From Pseudoxanthomonas kaohsiungensis (lineage in GTDB: Bacteria > Pseudomonadota > Gammaproteobacteria > Xanthomonadales > Xanthomonadaceae), in the NCBI RefSeq assembly GCF_010211765.1, contig NZ_PDWO01000002.1, positions 163,581-227,580 of the forward strand: a stretch of 64,000 nt of DNA, given 5' to 3'. The first letter of the stretch is position 1. Each line of letters starts with the position of its first letter. The notes beneath the pieces are model-generated. The model did no database searches. It saw nothing but the letters and a program-made list of their open reading frames with translations, and was not told the origin of the DNA. A program made the position numbers and the translations under genes. Positions 17,298 to 25,314 of the stretch are shown here, in pieces.

Positions 17298-18230
17298 ATG
17301 CGTGTGCTGGTGCTCGGCGCCGGCGGCACCGGCGGCTACTTCGGCGGCCGCCTGGCCCAGGCCGGCGCGGACGTGACCTTCCTGGTTCGGCCGGCGCGCG
17401 CGATGCTGTTGCGCGAACGCGGCCTGCGCCTGCGCAGCCCGCTGGGCGATGCCGACCTCGACGTCGCGGCAGTGACCGCCGATGAACTGCCTTCGCAGCC
17501 GCCATTCGACCTGGTCGTGCTGAGCTGCAAGGCCTACGACCTGGACAGCGCGATGGACGCGATCGCGCCCGCCGTCGGCCCGGCGACCAGCGTGCTGCCG
17601 ATCCTCAACGGACTGCTGCACTACGCCGCGCTCGACGCGCGTTTCAGCCGGGCGCGCGTGCCGGGCGGACTGTGCTTCATCAGCGCCACGCTCGGCGCCG
17701 GCGGCGAGGTCGTGCATATGGGCGGGCCGGCCTCGATCACCTTCGGCCTGCGCGAAGGCAACACCGATACCGGCGTGCTGGCGCAACTGGCGTCCAGCTA
17801 TGCGGCCGCTGGCGTGGACCACCTCCTGGCGACGGACGTCGCACAGGCGCAATGGACCAAGTTCAGCTTCCTGGCCGCGCTAGCGGCCGGTACTTGCCTG
17901 ATGCGCAGCAGTGTCGGCGACATCGTCGCCAGCGAAGGGGGCGAGGCGTTCATGGCCGCGTTGCACGAGGAATGCCTGGCGGTCGCCGCCGCCGAAGGCC
18001 AGCCGGTGCCGGACACCGAAGCGCGCATCGCGCGCGGCCACCTGACCCGTGTCGGTTCGCCGGTCACCGCCTCGATGCTGCGCGACCTGCAGGCCGGCGC
18101 GCGGGTCGAGGCGCTGCAGATCGTCGGCGACATGGTCCATCGCGCGCATCGGGCCGGCCTGGCCGCGCCGCGACTCGAAGCCGCCTGGATCCATCTGCAG
18201 GCCTACGAATCCGCCCGTACCGCCGGCTGA
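17298..18230 (+). CDS. panE: 2-dehydropantoate 2-reductase family protein
   Basis: Ketopantoate reductase makes pantoate for coenzyme A with NADPH. 310 residues. The dinucleotide motif GAGGTGGYFGG is at about 6-16, the conserved Asn is in ILNGLLHY, and the catalytic Lys is in WTKFSFLAALAAG. The C-terminal helical domain has the substrate region GSPVTASMLRDLQAG (usually K/P-T-SMLQD-). It is nearly fused to the exporter genes (8-bp gap) and probably transcribed with them. Family members with other substrates exist, so the symbol is probable rather than certain. Confidence 0.82.
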   Translation: MRVLVLGAGGTGGYFGGRLAQAGADVTFLVRPARAMLLRERGLRLRSPLGDADLDVAAVTADELPSQPPFDLVVLSCKAYDLDSAMDAIAPAVGPATSVLPILNGLLHYAALDARFSRARVPGGLCFISATLGAGGEVVHMGGPASITFGLREGNTDTGVLAQLASSYAAAGVDHLLATDVAQAQWTKFSFLAALAAGTCLMRSSVGDIVASEGGEAFMAALHEECLAVAAAEGQPVPDTEARIARGHLTRVGSPVTASMLRDLQAGARVEALQIVGDMVHRAHRAGLAAPRLEAAWIHLQAYESARTAG

Positions 18231-18266
18231 GGCCGGGTCCGTCATCGCCGCCTGCACCGGCTTGGC

Positions 18267-18272
18267 TACACT
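18267..18272 (+). promoter_or_regulatory. -10-like box before the lipoprotein gene
   Basis: TACACT 29 bp before the start codon at 18302, followed by a GCGGAG ribosome binding site. The -35 is not evident. Confidence 0.35.
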
Positions 18273-18301
18273 CGCCTTCCCTGGACGCGGAGTATGGATG
18301 C

Positions 18302-18991
18302 ATGGAAACGAGCAGGACCTTGTTGGCCCTCGGCGTGACGATCGCCTTGCTGGGCGGGTGCAAGAAGCAGGAAGACGCGGCGCCGGCCGCCGCCGAACCG
18401 GTCGCGGCCGCCACCGCCGAGCCGGCGCCTTCGGTACCCGCGCCTGCAGCGGCTGAAGCGGCCGCCCCCGCCGCCGCAGCCCCGGGCACCCGCTTCGACC
18501 TCGCTGCGCTTCCGGTCAGCACCGCCGCGCTGCCCGCCTGGCCGTACCTCGTGCCACCGGCGGGCTACGAGTTCGACGATGCCAACCGGCTGCAGGAGCG
18601 GACCAAGGACCTGGCGCGGATCCCGGTGTGGACCGGCGGCCAGCTGCTGTGGGTGGAAGGCCGGGTCTTCAGCGACGGCATCGAGAATGCCGACGGCAAG
18701 ACCTTCTCCAGGTTCGAACTGGCCAAGGGCCTGCGCCAGCAGATCGAGGCGCTGGGCGGCGTGCGGGTGAGCGAGCGCAGCTACGCCCGTGACTTCTACG
18801 CGGCCAACGAGAAGGCGCTGGACGACTTCCGCCAGGAGTTCGACGACCTGCAGGACGCCTACTGGTACGACAAGGACGTGGACACCTACGCCATCCGCCG
18901 CGCCGACGGCGTGGTCTGGGTAGTCCTGCAGACGCGCAACGAGGATGCCGCGGTGCTGGTGGCCGAAGGCCCTGCGCCGACGGCGGACTGA
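18302..18991 (+). CDS. Uncharacterised lipoprotein
   Basis: 229 residues. The signal METSRTLLALGVTIALLGGC puts the lipidated Cys at position 20, followed by KKQE and a ~40-residue Ala/Pro/Glu linker. The globular part (from about residue 65) contains PYLVPPAGYEFDDANRLQER, VEGRVFSDGIENADGK and a C-terminal DAYWYDKDVDTYAIRRADG. Pattern and length resemble small outer-membrane lipoproteins of OmpA-associated loci, but I do not recognise the family. Its N-terminal linker resembles that of the TonB-domain lipoprotein at 9074. It converges with tatD with a 4-bp gap. Confidence 0.75.
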   Translation: METSRTLLALGVTIALLGGCKKQEDAAPAAAEPVAAATAEPAPSVPAPAAAEAAAPAAAAPGTRFDLAALPVSTAALPAWPYLVPPAGYEFDDANRLQERTKDLARIPVWTGGQLLWVEGRVFSDGIENADGKTFSRFELAKGLRQQIEALGGVRVSERSYARDFYAANEKALDDFRQEFDDLQDAYWYDKDVDTYAIRRADGVVWVVLQTRNEDAAVLVAEGPAPTAD

Positions 18992-18995
18992 CGGC

Positions 18996-19811
18996 TCAGG
19001 CGGTCGCTCCCGGCAGGCGGAAGAACGCCGCCGCCGTCGCCGTCGAGGCGGCGGCGGTGGTCTCCAACGCCTCGCCGCGGTCGCGCGCCAGCTCCTCGAC
19101 GATGTGCGACAGGAACGCCGGCTCGTTGCGACGGTCCCTCGGCATCGGCTTGAGGGTGCGCGGCAGCAGGTAGGGGGCGTCGGTCTCCACCATCAGCCGG
19201 TTCGCCGGGATGTTCTTCACCAGCTCGCGCAGGTGCGCGCCGCGGCGCTCGTCGCACAGCCAGCCGGTGATGCCGATGTGCCAGTCGCGGTCGAGGTAGT
19301 CGAACATCTCTTCGCGGGTGCCGGTGAAGCAGTGCACCACCGCCGGACCGGTCCGGCCCTCGAAGTCCTTCATGATCGCCAGGAAGTCGGCGTGCGCATC
19401 GCGCTGGTGCAGGAACAGCGGCTTGGGGTTGCCGGCGGCCGCCAGGTCCGCGCCGATCTGCAGCTGGCGCTCGAACGCCCTGCGCTGCGCCGGCCGCGGC
19501 GAAAAGTCGCGGAAGTAGTCCAGCCCGCACTCCCCCACCGCCACCACCTGCGGATGCGCGTGCAGGGCGCGCATTTCCGCGTCGCACTCGTCGGTGTACT
19601 CGGTGGCGTGGTGCGGATGCACGCCGGAGGTGGCGAACAGCACGCCCGGATGCGCCTGCGCCAGCTGCAGCGCCAGCGGCGAATGTTCGCGGCTGGCGCC
19701 GGTGACCACCATCTGCGCCACCCCGGCTGCGCGGGCGCGGGCCAGCACCGCGTCGCGGTCGCGGTCGAAGCTGTCGTGGGTGAGGTTGGCGCCGATGTCG
19801 ACGAGGAGCAT
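18996..19811 (-). CDS. tatD: TatD family metal-dependent nuclease
   Basis: 271 residues and close to Escherichia coli TatD, a 3'-5' exonuclease used in repair of oxidative DNA damage. Visible metal and active-site motifs: SGVHPHH, GECGLDYFRDF, HCFTGTREEM and ETDAPYLLPR, as well as the diagnostic ITGWLCDERRG. The start ATG at 19811 gives LLVDIGANLTHDSF, matching the TatD N-terminus. It is divergent from hrpB, with a dimeric REP element in between. Confidence 0.93.
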   Translation of the reverse strand: MLLVDIGANLTHDSFDRDRDAVLARARAAGVAQMVVTGASREHSPLALQLAQAHPGVLFATSGVHPHHATEYTDECDAEMRALHAHPQVVAVGECGLDYFRDFSPRPAQRRAFERQLQIGADLAAAGNPKPLFLHQRDAHADFLAIMKDFEGRTGPAVVHCFTGTREEMFDYLDRDWHIGITGWLCDERRGAHLRELVKNIPANRLMVETDAPYLLPRTLKPMPRDRRNEPAFLSHIVEELARDRGEALETTAAASTATAAAFFRLPGATA

Positions 19812-19839
19812 GCGGGAAGAACCGGGTGGTGGCCGTCTA

Positions 19840-19935
19840 TTGTAGGAGCGGGCATGACCGCGACACGAGCGCTGCAGTTGCGATCGGATTGCCTGTTCCA
19901 GCGTCGTCGGGTCGCGGTCATGCCCGCTCCTACAA
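19840..19935. repeat. Dimeric GTAG-headed REP element A
   Basis: Perfect 25-bp inverted arms at 19840-19864 and 19911-19935 (head TTGTAGGAGCGGGC) flank a 46-bp centre. This is the layout of REP dimers dispersed by RAYT transposases, known in Stenotrophomonas and related genera as GTAG-type REPs. It lies between divergent tatD and hrpB. Confidence 0.85.
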
Positions 19936-19950
19936 CAAGGCGGCGGTCCG

Positions 19951-19956
19951 TATCCT
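19951..19956 (+). promoter_or_regulatory. -10-like box directly before hrpB
   Basis: TATCCT ends 6 nt before the ATG at 19963 and there is no ribosome binding site, which suggests transcription starting at the start codon. Confidence 0.45.
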
Positions 19957-19962
19957 GTGTGC

Positions 19963-22488
19963 ATGGAATCCGCCACCTTCCCCATTTCCCCGCTGCTGCC
20001 GGCCATCGCCGACAGCCTGGCGGCGCATCCGCGCCTGGTGCTCGAAGCACCGCCGGGCGCCGGCAAGACCACCCAGGTGCCGCTCGCCCTGCTGCATGCG
20101 GCGTGGGCAGAAGGCCGCCGCATCGTGATGCTCGAGCCGCGCCGTGTCGCCGCGCGCAGTGCCGCCGCGTTCATGGCGCGCCAGCTCGGCGAAGCGGTCG
20201 GCGAGACCGTCGGCTACCGGATCCGCTTCGAGAACAAGGTCGGCCCGCGGACGCGGATCGAGGTGGTCACCGAGGGCATCCTGACCCGGATGATCCAGGA
20301 CGATCCCGAACTCGGCGGCACCGGGCCGGGCGGGATCGCCGCGCTGCTCTTCGACGAGTTCCACGAACGCCACCTGGCCGCCGACCTGGGCCTGGCGCTC
20401 GCGCTCGACGTGCAGGCCCAGCTGCGCGAGGACCTGCGCATCGTGGTGATGTCGGCCACGCTCGACGGCCAGCGCCTGGCGGATTTCCTCGACGCGCCGC
20501 GCATGTCCAGCGAGGGCCGCAGCTTCCCGGTGCAGGTTGCGCACTATCCGGCGCGCCGCGAGGAATCGATCGAGGCGCAGGCGCGCCGGGCGACCACCGA
20601 GGCGCTGGCGCGGCATCCGGGCGACGTGCTGGTGTTCCTGCCCGGCCAGCGCGAGATCGCGCGCCTGCAGGCGGCGCTGGAGGCGGCGGCCGCCCTGCCG
20701 GCGGATACCGAAGTGCTGGCCCTGCACGGCGAGCTGCCGGTGGAGCAGCAGTCGCGCGTGCTGCAGCCGGCACCGGATGGCCGCCGCCGCGTGGTCCTGG
20801 CGACCAACGTCGCCGAGTCCTCGGTCACCCTGCCCGGCGTGCGCGTGGTCATCGACAGTGGCCTGGCGCGCGAGCCGCGCTTCGATCCCAACAGCGGCTT
20901 CTCCCGGCTGGACGCGGTGGCGATCTCGCAGGCCTCGGCCGACCAGCGCGCCGGCCGCGCCGGCCGCGTTGCCGAGGGCTGGGCCTGGCGCCTGTGGCCG
21001 GAGTCGCAGCGCCTGGAGGCGCAGCGCCGCCCGGAAATCGCGCAGGTCGAGCTGACCGGGCTGGCGCTGGAACTGGCCAGCTGGGGCAGCGACGCACTGC
21101 GCTTCGTCGATCCGCCGCCACCCGGTGCGTTGGCCGCCGCGCGCGAACTGCTGCAGCGGCTCGGTGCGCTGGCCGACAGCGGCGGCCTGACCGCCGCGGG
21201 CAAGAGGATGCTGGCGCTGGGCACGCATCCGCGCCTGGCGGCCATGCTGCTGGCCGCGCGCGACCCCCGCGAACAGGCATTGGCCGCCGACCTGGCCGCG
21301 CTGGTCGAAGCGCGCGATCCGCTGCGCAGCCGCGGCGACGCGCTGGCCGAGCGCTGGCGTGCGCTGGCCGCGTTCCGTGGCGGCCACACGCCGGCCAACG
21401 CCAGCCGTACGGCGCTGGCGGCGATCGATGCCGCCGCCCGGCAGTGGCGACGCCGCCTGCGCTGCGACGCCACGCCACCGGACACCGTCGAGGCGCACGC
21501 GCTGGGCGACCTGCTCGCGCACGCCTTTCCCGACCGGATCGCCGCCCGGCATCCGGCCGATCCGCTGCGCTACCAGCTCGCCAACGGCCGCATGGCCAGG
21601 CTGTTCGACGACAGCGCCCTGCGTGGCGAGCCCTGGCTGGTGGCCAGCGAACTGCGCTTCGAAGCGCGTGGCGACGCCCTGCTGTTGCGCGCCGCGCCGG
21701 TCGACGAGGCGCGGCTGCGCGAGGATTTCCCGCAGCGCTTCGTCGAACGCGAAGGCGCGGTATGGGATCCGGACAGGCGCGCGCTGGTGGCGCGCCGCGA
21801 ATCGCGCTTCGACCGCATCGTGCTGGACAGCCGGCCGGCCGGGCGCGTGGATCCGGCCCAGGCGGCCCAGGCGCTGACCGACGCGGTGCGTGAGCTCGGG
21901 GTGTCCGCGCTGCCGTGGACCGATGCGCTGCGCCAATGGCAGGCGCGCGCGTCGTCGCTGCGGCAGTGGATGCCGGAACTGGCCCTGCCCGATGTGGGCG
22001 ACGGCGCGCTGGCGGCGACGCTGGACGCCTGGCTGCGGCCCGCCTTCGCCGGCAAGACCCGGCTCGATGCCCTGTCGGAGGAGGAGCTGGGCCAGGCGCT
22101 GAAATCCTCGCTGGACTGGAATGCGCGCCAGCACCTGGACCGGTTCGCGCCGGCGCGCATCGTCGTCCCCTCCGGCATGGAGCGGCGGATCGACTACGCG
22201 CTGGACGACGGGGGCGTGGCGCGCCCGCCGGTGCTGGCGGTCAAGCTGCAGGAGCTGTTCGGCCTGGCCGACACCCCGCGCGTGGCCGACGGCCGGGTGC
22301 CGGTGCTGCTGCACCTGCTTTCCCCGGGCGGCAAGCCGCTGCAGGTGACCGGCGACCTCAAGGGCTTCTGGGACCGCACCTATCCGGAGGTGAAGAAGGA
22401 GATGAAGGGCCGCTACCCGCGGCACCCATGGCCGGACGACCCGTGGAGCGCGACCGCGACCCACCGCGCCAAGCCGCGAGGCACCTGA
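19963..22488 (+). CDS. hrpB: ATP-dependent helicase HrpB
   Basis: DEAH-box-type helicase of unknown cellular role, 841 residues, the normal length. Motif I GAGKTTQVP is near residue 34, motif II is DEFHERH, motif III is SATLDG and motif VI is QRAGRAGR. The C-terminal HrpB-specific part ends with EMKGRYPRHPWPDDP. The ATG at 19963 was preferred over an in-frame GTG six bases upstream because a TATCCT box ends 6 nt before it. It is monocistronic in appearance. Confidence 0.93.
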   Translation: MESATFPISPLLPAIADSLAAHPRLVLEAPPGAGKTTQVPLALLHAAWAEGRRIVMLEPRRVAARSAAAFMARQLGEAVGETVGYRIRFENKVGPRTRIEVVTEGILTRMIQDDPELGGTGPGGIAALLFDEFHERHLAADLGLALALDVQAQLREDLRIVVMSATLDGQRLADFLDAPRMSSEGRSFPVQVAHYPARREESIEAQARRATTEALARHPGDVLVFLPGQREIARLQAALEAAAALPADTEVLALHGELPVEQQSRVLQPAPDGRRRVVLATNVAESSVTLPGVRVVIDSGLAREPRFDPNSGFSRLDAVAISQASADQRAGRAGRVAEGWAWRLWPESQRLEAQRRPEIAQVELTGLALELASWGSDALRFVDPPPPGALAAARELLQRLGALADSGGLTAAGKRMLALGTHPRLAAMLLAARDPREQALAADLAALVEARDPLRSRGDALAERWRALAAFRGGHTPANASRTALAAIDAAARQWRRRLRCDATPPDTVEAHALGDLLAHAFPDRIAARHPADPLRYQLANGRMARLFDDSALRGEPWLVASELRFEARGDALLLRAAPVDEARLREDFPQRFVEREGAVWDPDRRALVARRESRFDRIVLDSRPAGRVDPAQAAQALTDAVRELGVSALPWTDALRQWQARASSLRQWMPELALPDVGDGALAATLDAWLRPAFAGKTRLDALSEEELGQALKSSLDWNARQHLDRFAPARIVVPSGMERRIDYALDDGGVARPPVLAVKLQELFGLADTPRVADGRVPVLLHLLSPGGKPLQVTGDLKGFWDRTYPEVKKEMKGRYPRHPWPDDPWSATATHRAKPRGT

Positions 22489-22659
22489 CCGGCCCGCCCG
22501 GGACTTGGGGCACCGCCGCGGCCCGGGGCCGGCATCGGCAATGAACCGCAGGCATCGGCCGATGAACGACCACGGCCTGGCCGCGGCGGCGCTGACGTAT
22601 CGTCCACATGCCGTGGCCGACACTGGCCGCGCCTCCCACCTCTCTCCGCGGGGATCCCC

Positions 22660-23049
22660 ATGAGCAAGCTGACCATCATTTCCGATCGCGCCCTGGAGCT
22701 GGCCGGACAGGCCGGCGCGGGCCTGCGCCACGCCGGTTCGAGCCTGCGCGACGCCGGCATCGGCGCCGAACAGTGGATCAAGACCGGCGCCGCGCTCGGC
22801 GCGGCCAAGGCCGGCTTCAAGGTCGCCCGTGGCACCGTGCGGCGCCATCCGGTCGCTGTGGCTACCGCGGCAGCGGTCGTCGGCGCCGGCGTGCTGGCCT
22901 ACGTGCTGTACCGCAAGCGCCGCCAGCAGCAGGCCCAGGAGCCGATCGAGGGCGAGTCCAGCCGCGTGCCGCGCAGCAACGGCAACGCCTCGGCGCGTGC
23001 GCGCGCCAGCCGCGCACGCCGGCCGTCGTCGACCTCGACGTCGACCTGA
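22660..23049 (+). CDS. Small membrane protein of unknown function
   Basis: 129 residues. One hydrophobic segment at about 65-84 (PVAVATAAAVVGAGVLAYVL) is followed by a basic stop-transfer YRKRR and a Ser/Arg/Ala-rich tail. The N-terminal half is amphipathic with many Ala and Gly. Topology and composition recall the DUF883/YqjD-type ribosome- or membrane-associated small proteins, but no diagnostic motif is present. A GGGGA sequence precedes the start. Confidence 0.65.
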   Translation: MSKLTIISDRALELAGQAGAGLRHAGSSLRDAGIGAEQWIKTGAALGAAKAGFKVARGTVRRHPVAVATAAAVVGAGVLAYVLYRKRRQQQAQEPIEGESSRVPRSNGNASARARASRARRPSSTSTST

Positions 23050-23164
23050 TATCCACCCCGCGCCGGGCAGGAGTGCCCGGCAGCGGTGGCGCCAGGCCGG
23101 CGCGCCCGCGTCTCAGGGCTTCAACCGTCCACGCTACCGGTGTTGCGCGACCGCGAAGCGCGCG

Positions 23165-23725
23165 TCAGCGGCGATCCACGGCGAGCCAGTCTCCGGGCAT
23201 CAGCCACGCGCCGTCCCGTGCACGGTCCAGTCGATACGGGCCGACCGCCACCCGCACCAGCCGCAGCGTCGGCAGTCCCACGGCCGCCGTCATGCGTCGC
23301 ACCTGGCGATTGCGTCCCTCGGTGATCTGGAGTTCCAGCCACGCGTCCGGCACGGTCTTGCGATGGCGCACCGGCGGGTCGCGCGGCCACAGCGCCGGCG
23401 CATCGATGCACCGGGCCTGCGCCGGACGGGTCGGTCCGTCGTTGAGTTCCACTCCGTCGCGCAGGGCGCGCAGCTGCTCCGGACGCGGGTCGCCTTCCAC
23501 CTGTACCCAGTAGGTCTTGGGCTGCTTGTGCCGCGGATCGGTCAGCCGGTGCGCGAGCGCGCCGTCGTCGGTGAGCAGCAGCAGGCCCTCGCTGTCGTGG
23601 TCCAGGCGACCGGCCGGATACACGCCGGCCGGCAGGCCGAAGCCGGCCAGGGTCGGGCGCGGCGGCTGCGAGCGGTCGGTGAACTGGCACAGCACGCCGT
23701 AGGGCTTGTTGAACGCGACCAGCAT
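23165..23725 (-). CDS. rluE: 23S rRNA pseudouridine(2457) synthase RluE-like
   Basis: 186 residues, RsuA/RluE family without an S4 domain, as for RluE. The catalytic loop [15 protein letters not shown] puts the active Asp at residue 42. KTYWVQVEG and [12 protein letters not shown] are the other family motifs. It modifies a uridine in 23S rRNA. The start ATG at 23725 gives [14 protein letters not shown], typical of the family. A monooxygenase-domain gene lies 15 bp upstream in the same direction. Confidence 0.87.
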   Translation of the reverse strand: MLVAFNKPYGVLCQFTDRSQPPRPTLAGFGLPAGVYPAGRLDHDSEGLLLLTDDGALAHRLTDPRHKQPKTYWVQVEGDPRPEQLRALRDGVELNDGPTRPAQARCIDAPALWPRDPPVRHRKTVPDAWLELQITEGRNRQVRRMTAAVGLPTLRLVRVAVGPYRLDRARDGAWLMPGDWLAVDRR

Positions 23726-23740
23726 CGGGATGCACGGACC

Positions 23741-24121
23741 TCAGGCGGTCGCCAGGCCGTGGCCGCCGAGCGGGCGCGTCTCGGTGCGCGAATCGAAGCC
23801 GGCGATCAGCGGCCGCCCGCGCGCGATCGCGTCCTTTACCGCCGGCAGCGCCAGCGAGCCCTGGTGGCTGGCCGCGCTGTCCCAGACTTCGGTGACCCAG
23901 AGCGCGTCCTCGTCGGCCGGATCCTCGGCGATGACGTAGGTCAGGCAGCCAGGCATCGCCGCAGTGCCCTCGAGCAGGATGGAGGCCAACGCGGCGCGCT
24001 GGCCCGGGATGGCGCGCATCCTTCCGATCAATCCGTACATCGACGTGGCTCCGTTCAAGTCCGGCAGGACCAACACCGACGCCCCCGCGCCCAGCAAGGT
24101 GATGAAGCTGCGTCGGTCCAT
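23741..24121 (-). CDS. Putative antibiotic-biosynthesis-monooxygenase (ABM) domain protein with signal sequence
   Basis: 126 residues. The first ~22 residues, MDRRSFITLLGAGASVLVLP, look like an export signal with a Tat-like RRSF. Then comes an ABM/YgiN-like ferredoxin-fold domain: YGLIGRMRAIPGQRAALASI, GCLTYVIAEDPADEDALWV and a VWDS block. Such proteins are small dimeric quinol monooxygenases or act on reactive aldehydes. An exported ABM domain is unusual. Alternatively translation starts at an internal Met (residue 28, 24040), giving a cytosolic protein. Confidence 0.7.
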   Translation of the reverse strand: MDRRSFITLLGAGASVLVLPDLNGATSMYGLIGRMRAIPGQRAALASILLEGTAAMPGCLTYVIAEDPADEDALWVTEVWDSAASHQGSLALPAVKDAIARGRPLIAGFDSRTETRPLGGHGLATA

Positions 24122-24207
24122 GCCGTGCGGCGGGTTTACGGTGCGTGGCGGCAGCGTGCAGGCTGGGCCGCGTGCGCGGCCCCGGCGCTCTCACCCCCAT
24201 TCGCTTC

Positions 24208-25065
24208 TCACTTTTTCACGAAGCGCAGGGTCATGCGGTCGCTCTCGCCGATGGCCTGGTACCTGGCGCGCTCGGCCTCGGGATGGTTGTTCGACGGCGG
24301 CAGGGTCCACACGCCGTTCGGATGGTCCTTGGTGTCGCGCGGGTTGGCATTGACCTCGCTGCTGCCAGCCAGCTCGAAACCGGCGGCCTTGGCCAACGCG
24401 ATCACCTGGTCCTGGCCCACGTAACCGCTCTTGTCGTCGGCCGGCACGTCGCCCTTGGCGCGGTGCTCGACCACGCCGAGCACGCCGCCGGGCTTGAGCA
24501 CCTCGTAGAAGCCCTTGAACATGCCTTCGGCCTGGCCGGCGCTGCGCCAGTTGTGCACGTTGCGGAAGGTCACCACCAGGTCTGCCGAGCCCGGCGCGCC
24601 GAACGACGGGGCCTTCGGGTCGTAAGCCACCACCACGGCCTTGTCGAACTGGGCGGCGCCGTCGGCGAACTTCTTCGCCAGCCCGTCCTTGCCGCGCTGG
24701 TAGTAGTCGCGCTGGCGGCCGGCCTCGAACGCTGCCGGATCGACGATCGCGGCCACGTACTTGCCGTCGTCGCGCAGGTACGGGGCGAGGATTTCCGAAT
24801 ACCAGCCGCCGCCGGGGGTGATCTCCACCACGGTCATGTCCGGACGGATGCCGAAGAAGGCCAGGGTCTGGCCCGGATGGCGGTACGGGTCGCGCGCGGT
24901 GTCGGCCGGGTCGCGCCAGCTGCCGGCGATGGCCGCCTGCAGCGCCGCATCGGGCGCCGGCAGGGTGGCGCTGTCGGCCGGCTTGACCGCCTGCGCCAGC
25001 GGCGCGGCGAGTGCCAGGGCCAGTCCCAGCAGGCAGGCGCGGGAGAGCGGGGTGCGGTTCGACAT
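24208..25065 (-). CDS. Secreted class I SAM-dependent methyltransferase
   Basis: 285 residues from the ATG at 25065, chosen because it directly gives a signal peptide ending in AQA at about residue 26. The SAM-binding motif is VVEITPGGGWYSEILAPYL, and later VTFRNVHNW and VLKPGGVLGVVEHRA form motifs III-IV. Predicted methyltransferases of this type with signal peptides recur in Xanthomonadaceae and alphaproteobacteria. Their substrate is unknown, and SAM is not expected in the periplasm, so the function of the domain is open. Confidence 0.8.
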   Translation of the reverse strand: MSNRTPLSRACLLGLALALAAPLAQAVKPADSATLPAPDAALQAAIAGSWRDPADTARDPYRHPGQTLAFFGIRPDMTVVEITPGGGWYSEILAPYLRDDGKYVAAIVDPAAFEAGRQRDYYQRGKDGLAKKFADGAAQFDKAVVVAYDPKAPSFGAPGSADLVVTFRNVHNWRSAGQAEGMFKGFYEVLKPGGVLGVVEHRAKGDVPADDKSGYVGQDQVIALAKAAGFELAGSSEVNANPRDTKDHPNGVWTLPPSNNHPEAERARYQAIGESDRMTLRFVKK

Positions 25066-25235
25066 CGCAAGGCTCCAGTCGATGGAAGGTGGCGGCGAGC
25101 CTAGCACGCGCCCGGTCGCGGCCCGTGTGCACGGGTCGGCAATGTCGACCCTGGCCGACGAGGCGCGGGTGATCGGCCCCGGCGTGTAGCGCGACTTGCC
25201 CCCTCGCCTTCATGGACAGGCCGCAACCACTCCGT

Positions 25236-25314
25236 CGTAGAGCGGGGCTCGCCCCGCTGCCGTTGCCGATGGCGCCTTGAACCACCAGTGCAGCGGGGCA
25301 AGCCCCGCTCTACG
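25236..25314. repeat. Dimeric GTAG-headed REP element B
   Basis: Arms CGTAGAGCGGGGCTCGCCCC... at 25236-25260 and the complement at 25290-25314 match in 24 of 25 positions around a 29-bp centre. The head of the right arm supplies the TAG stop codon of aceK. Confidence 0.85.
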
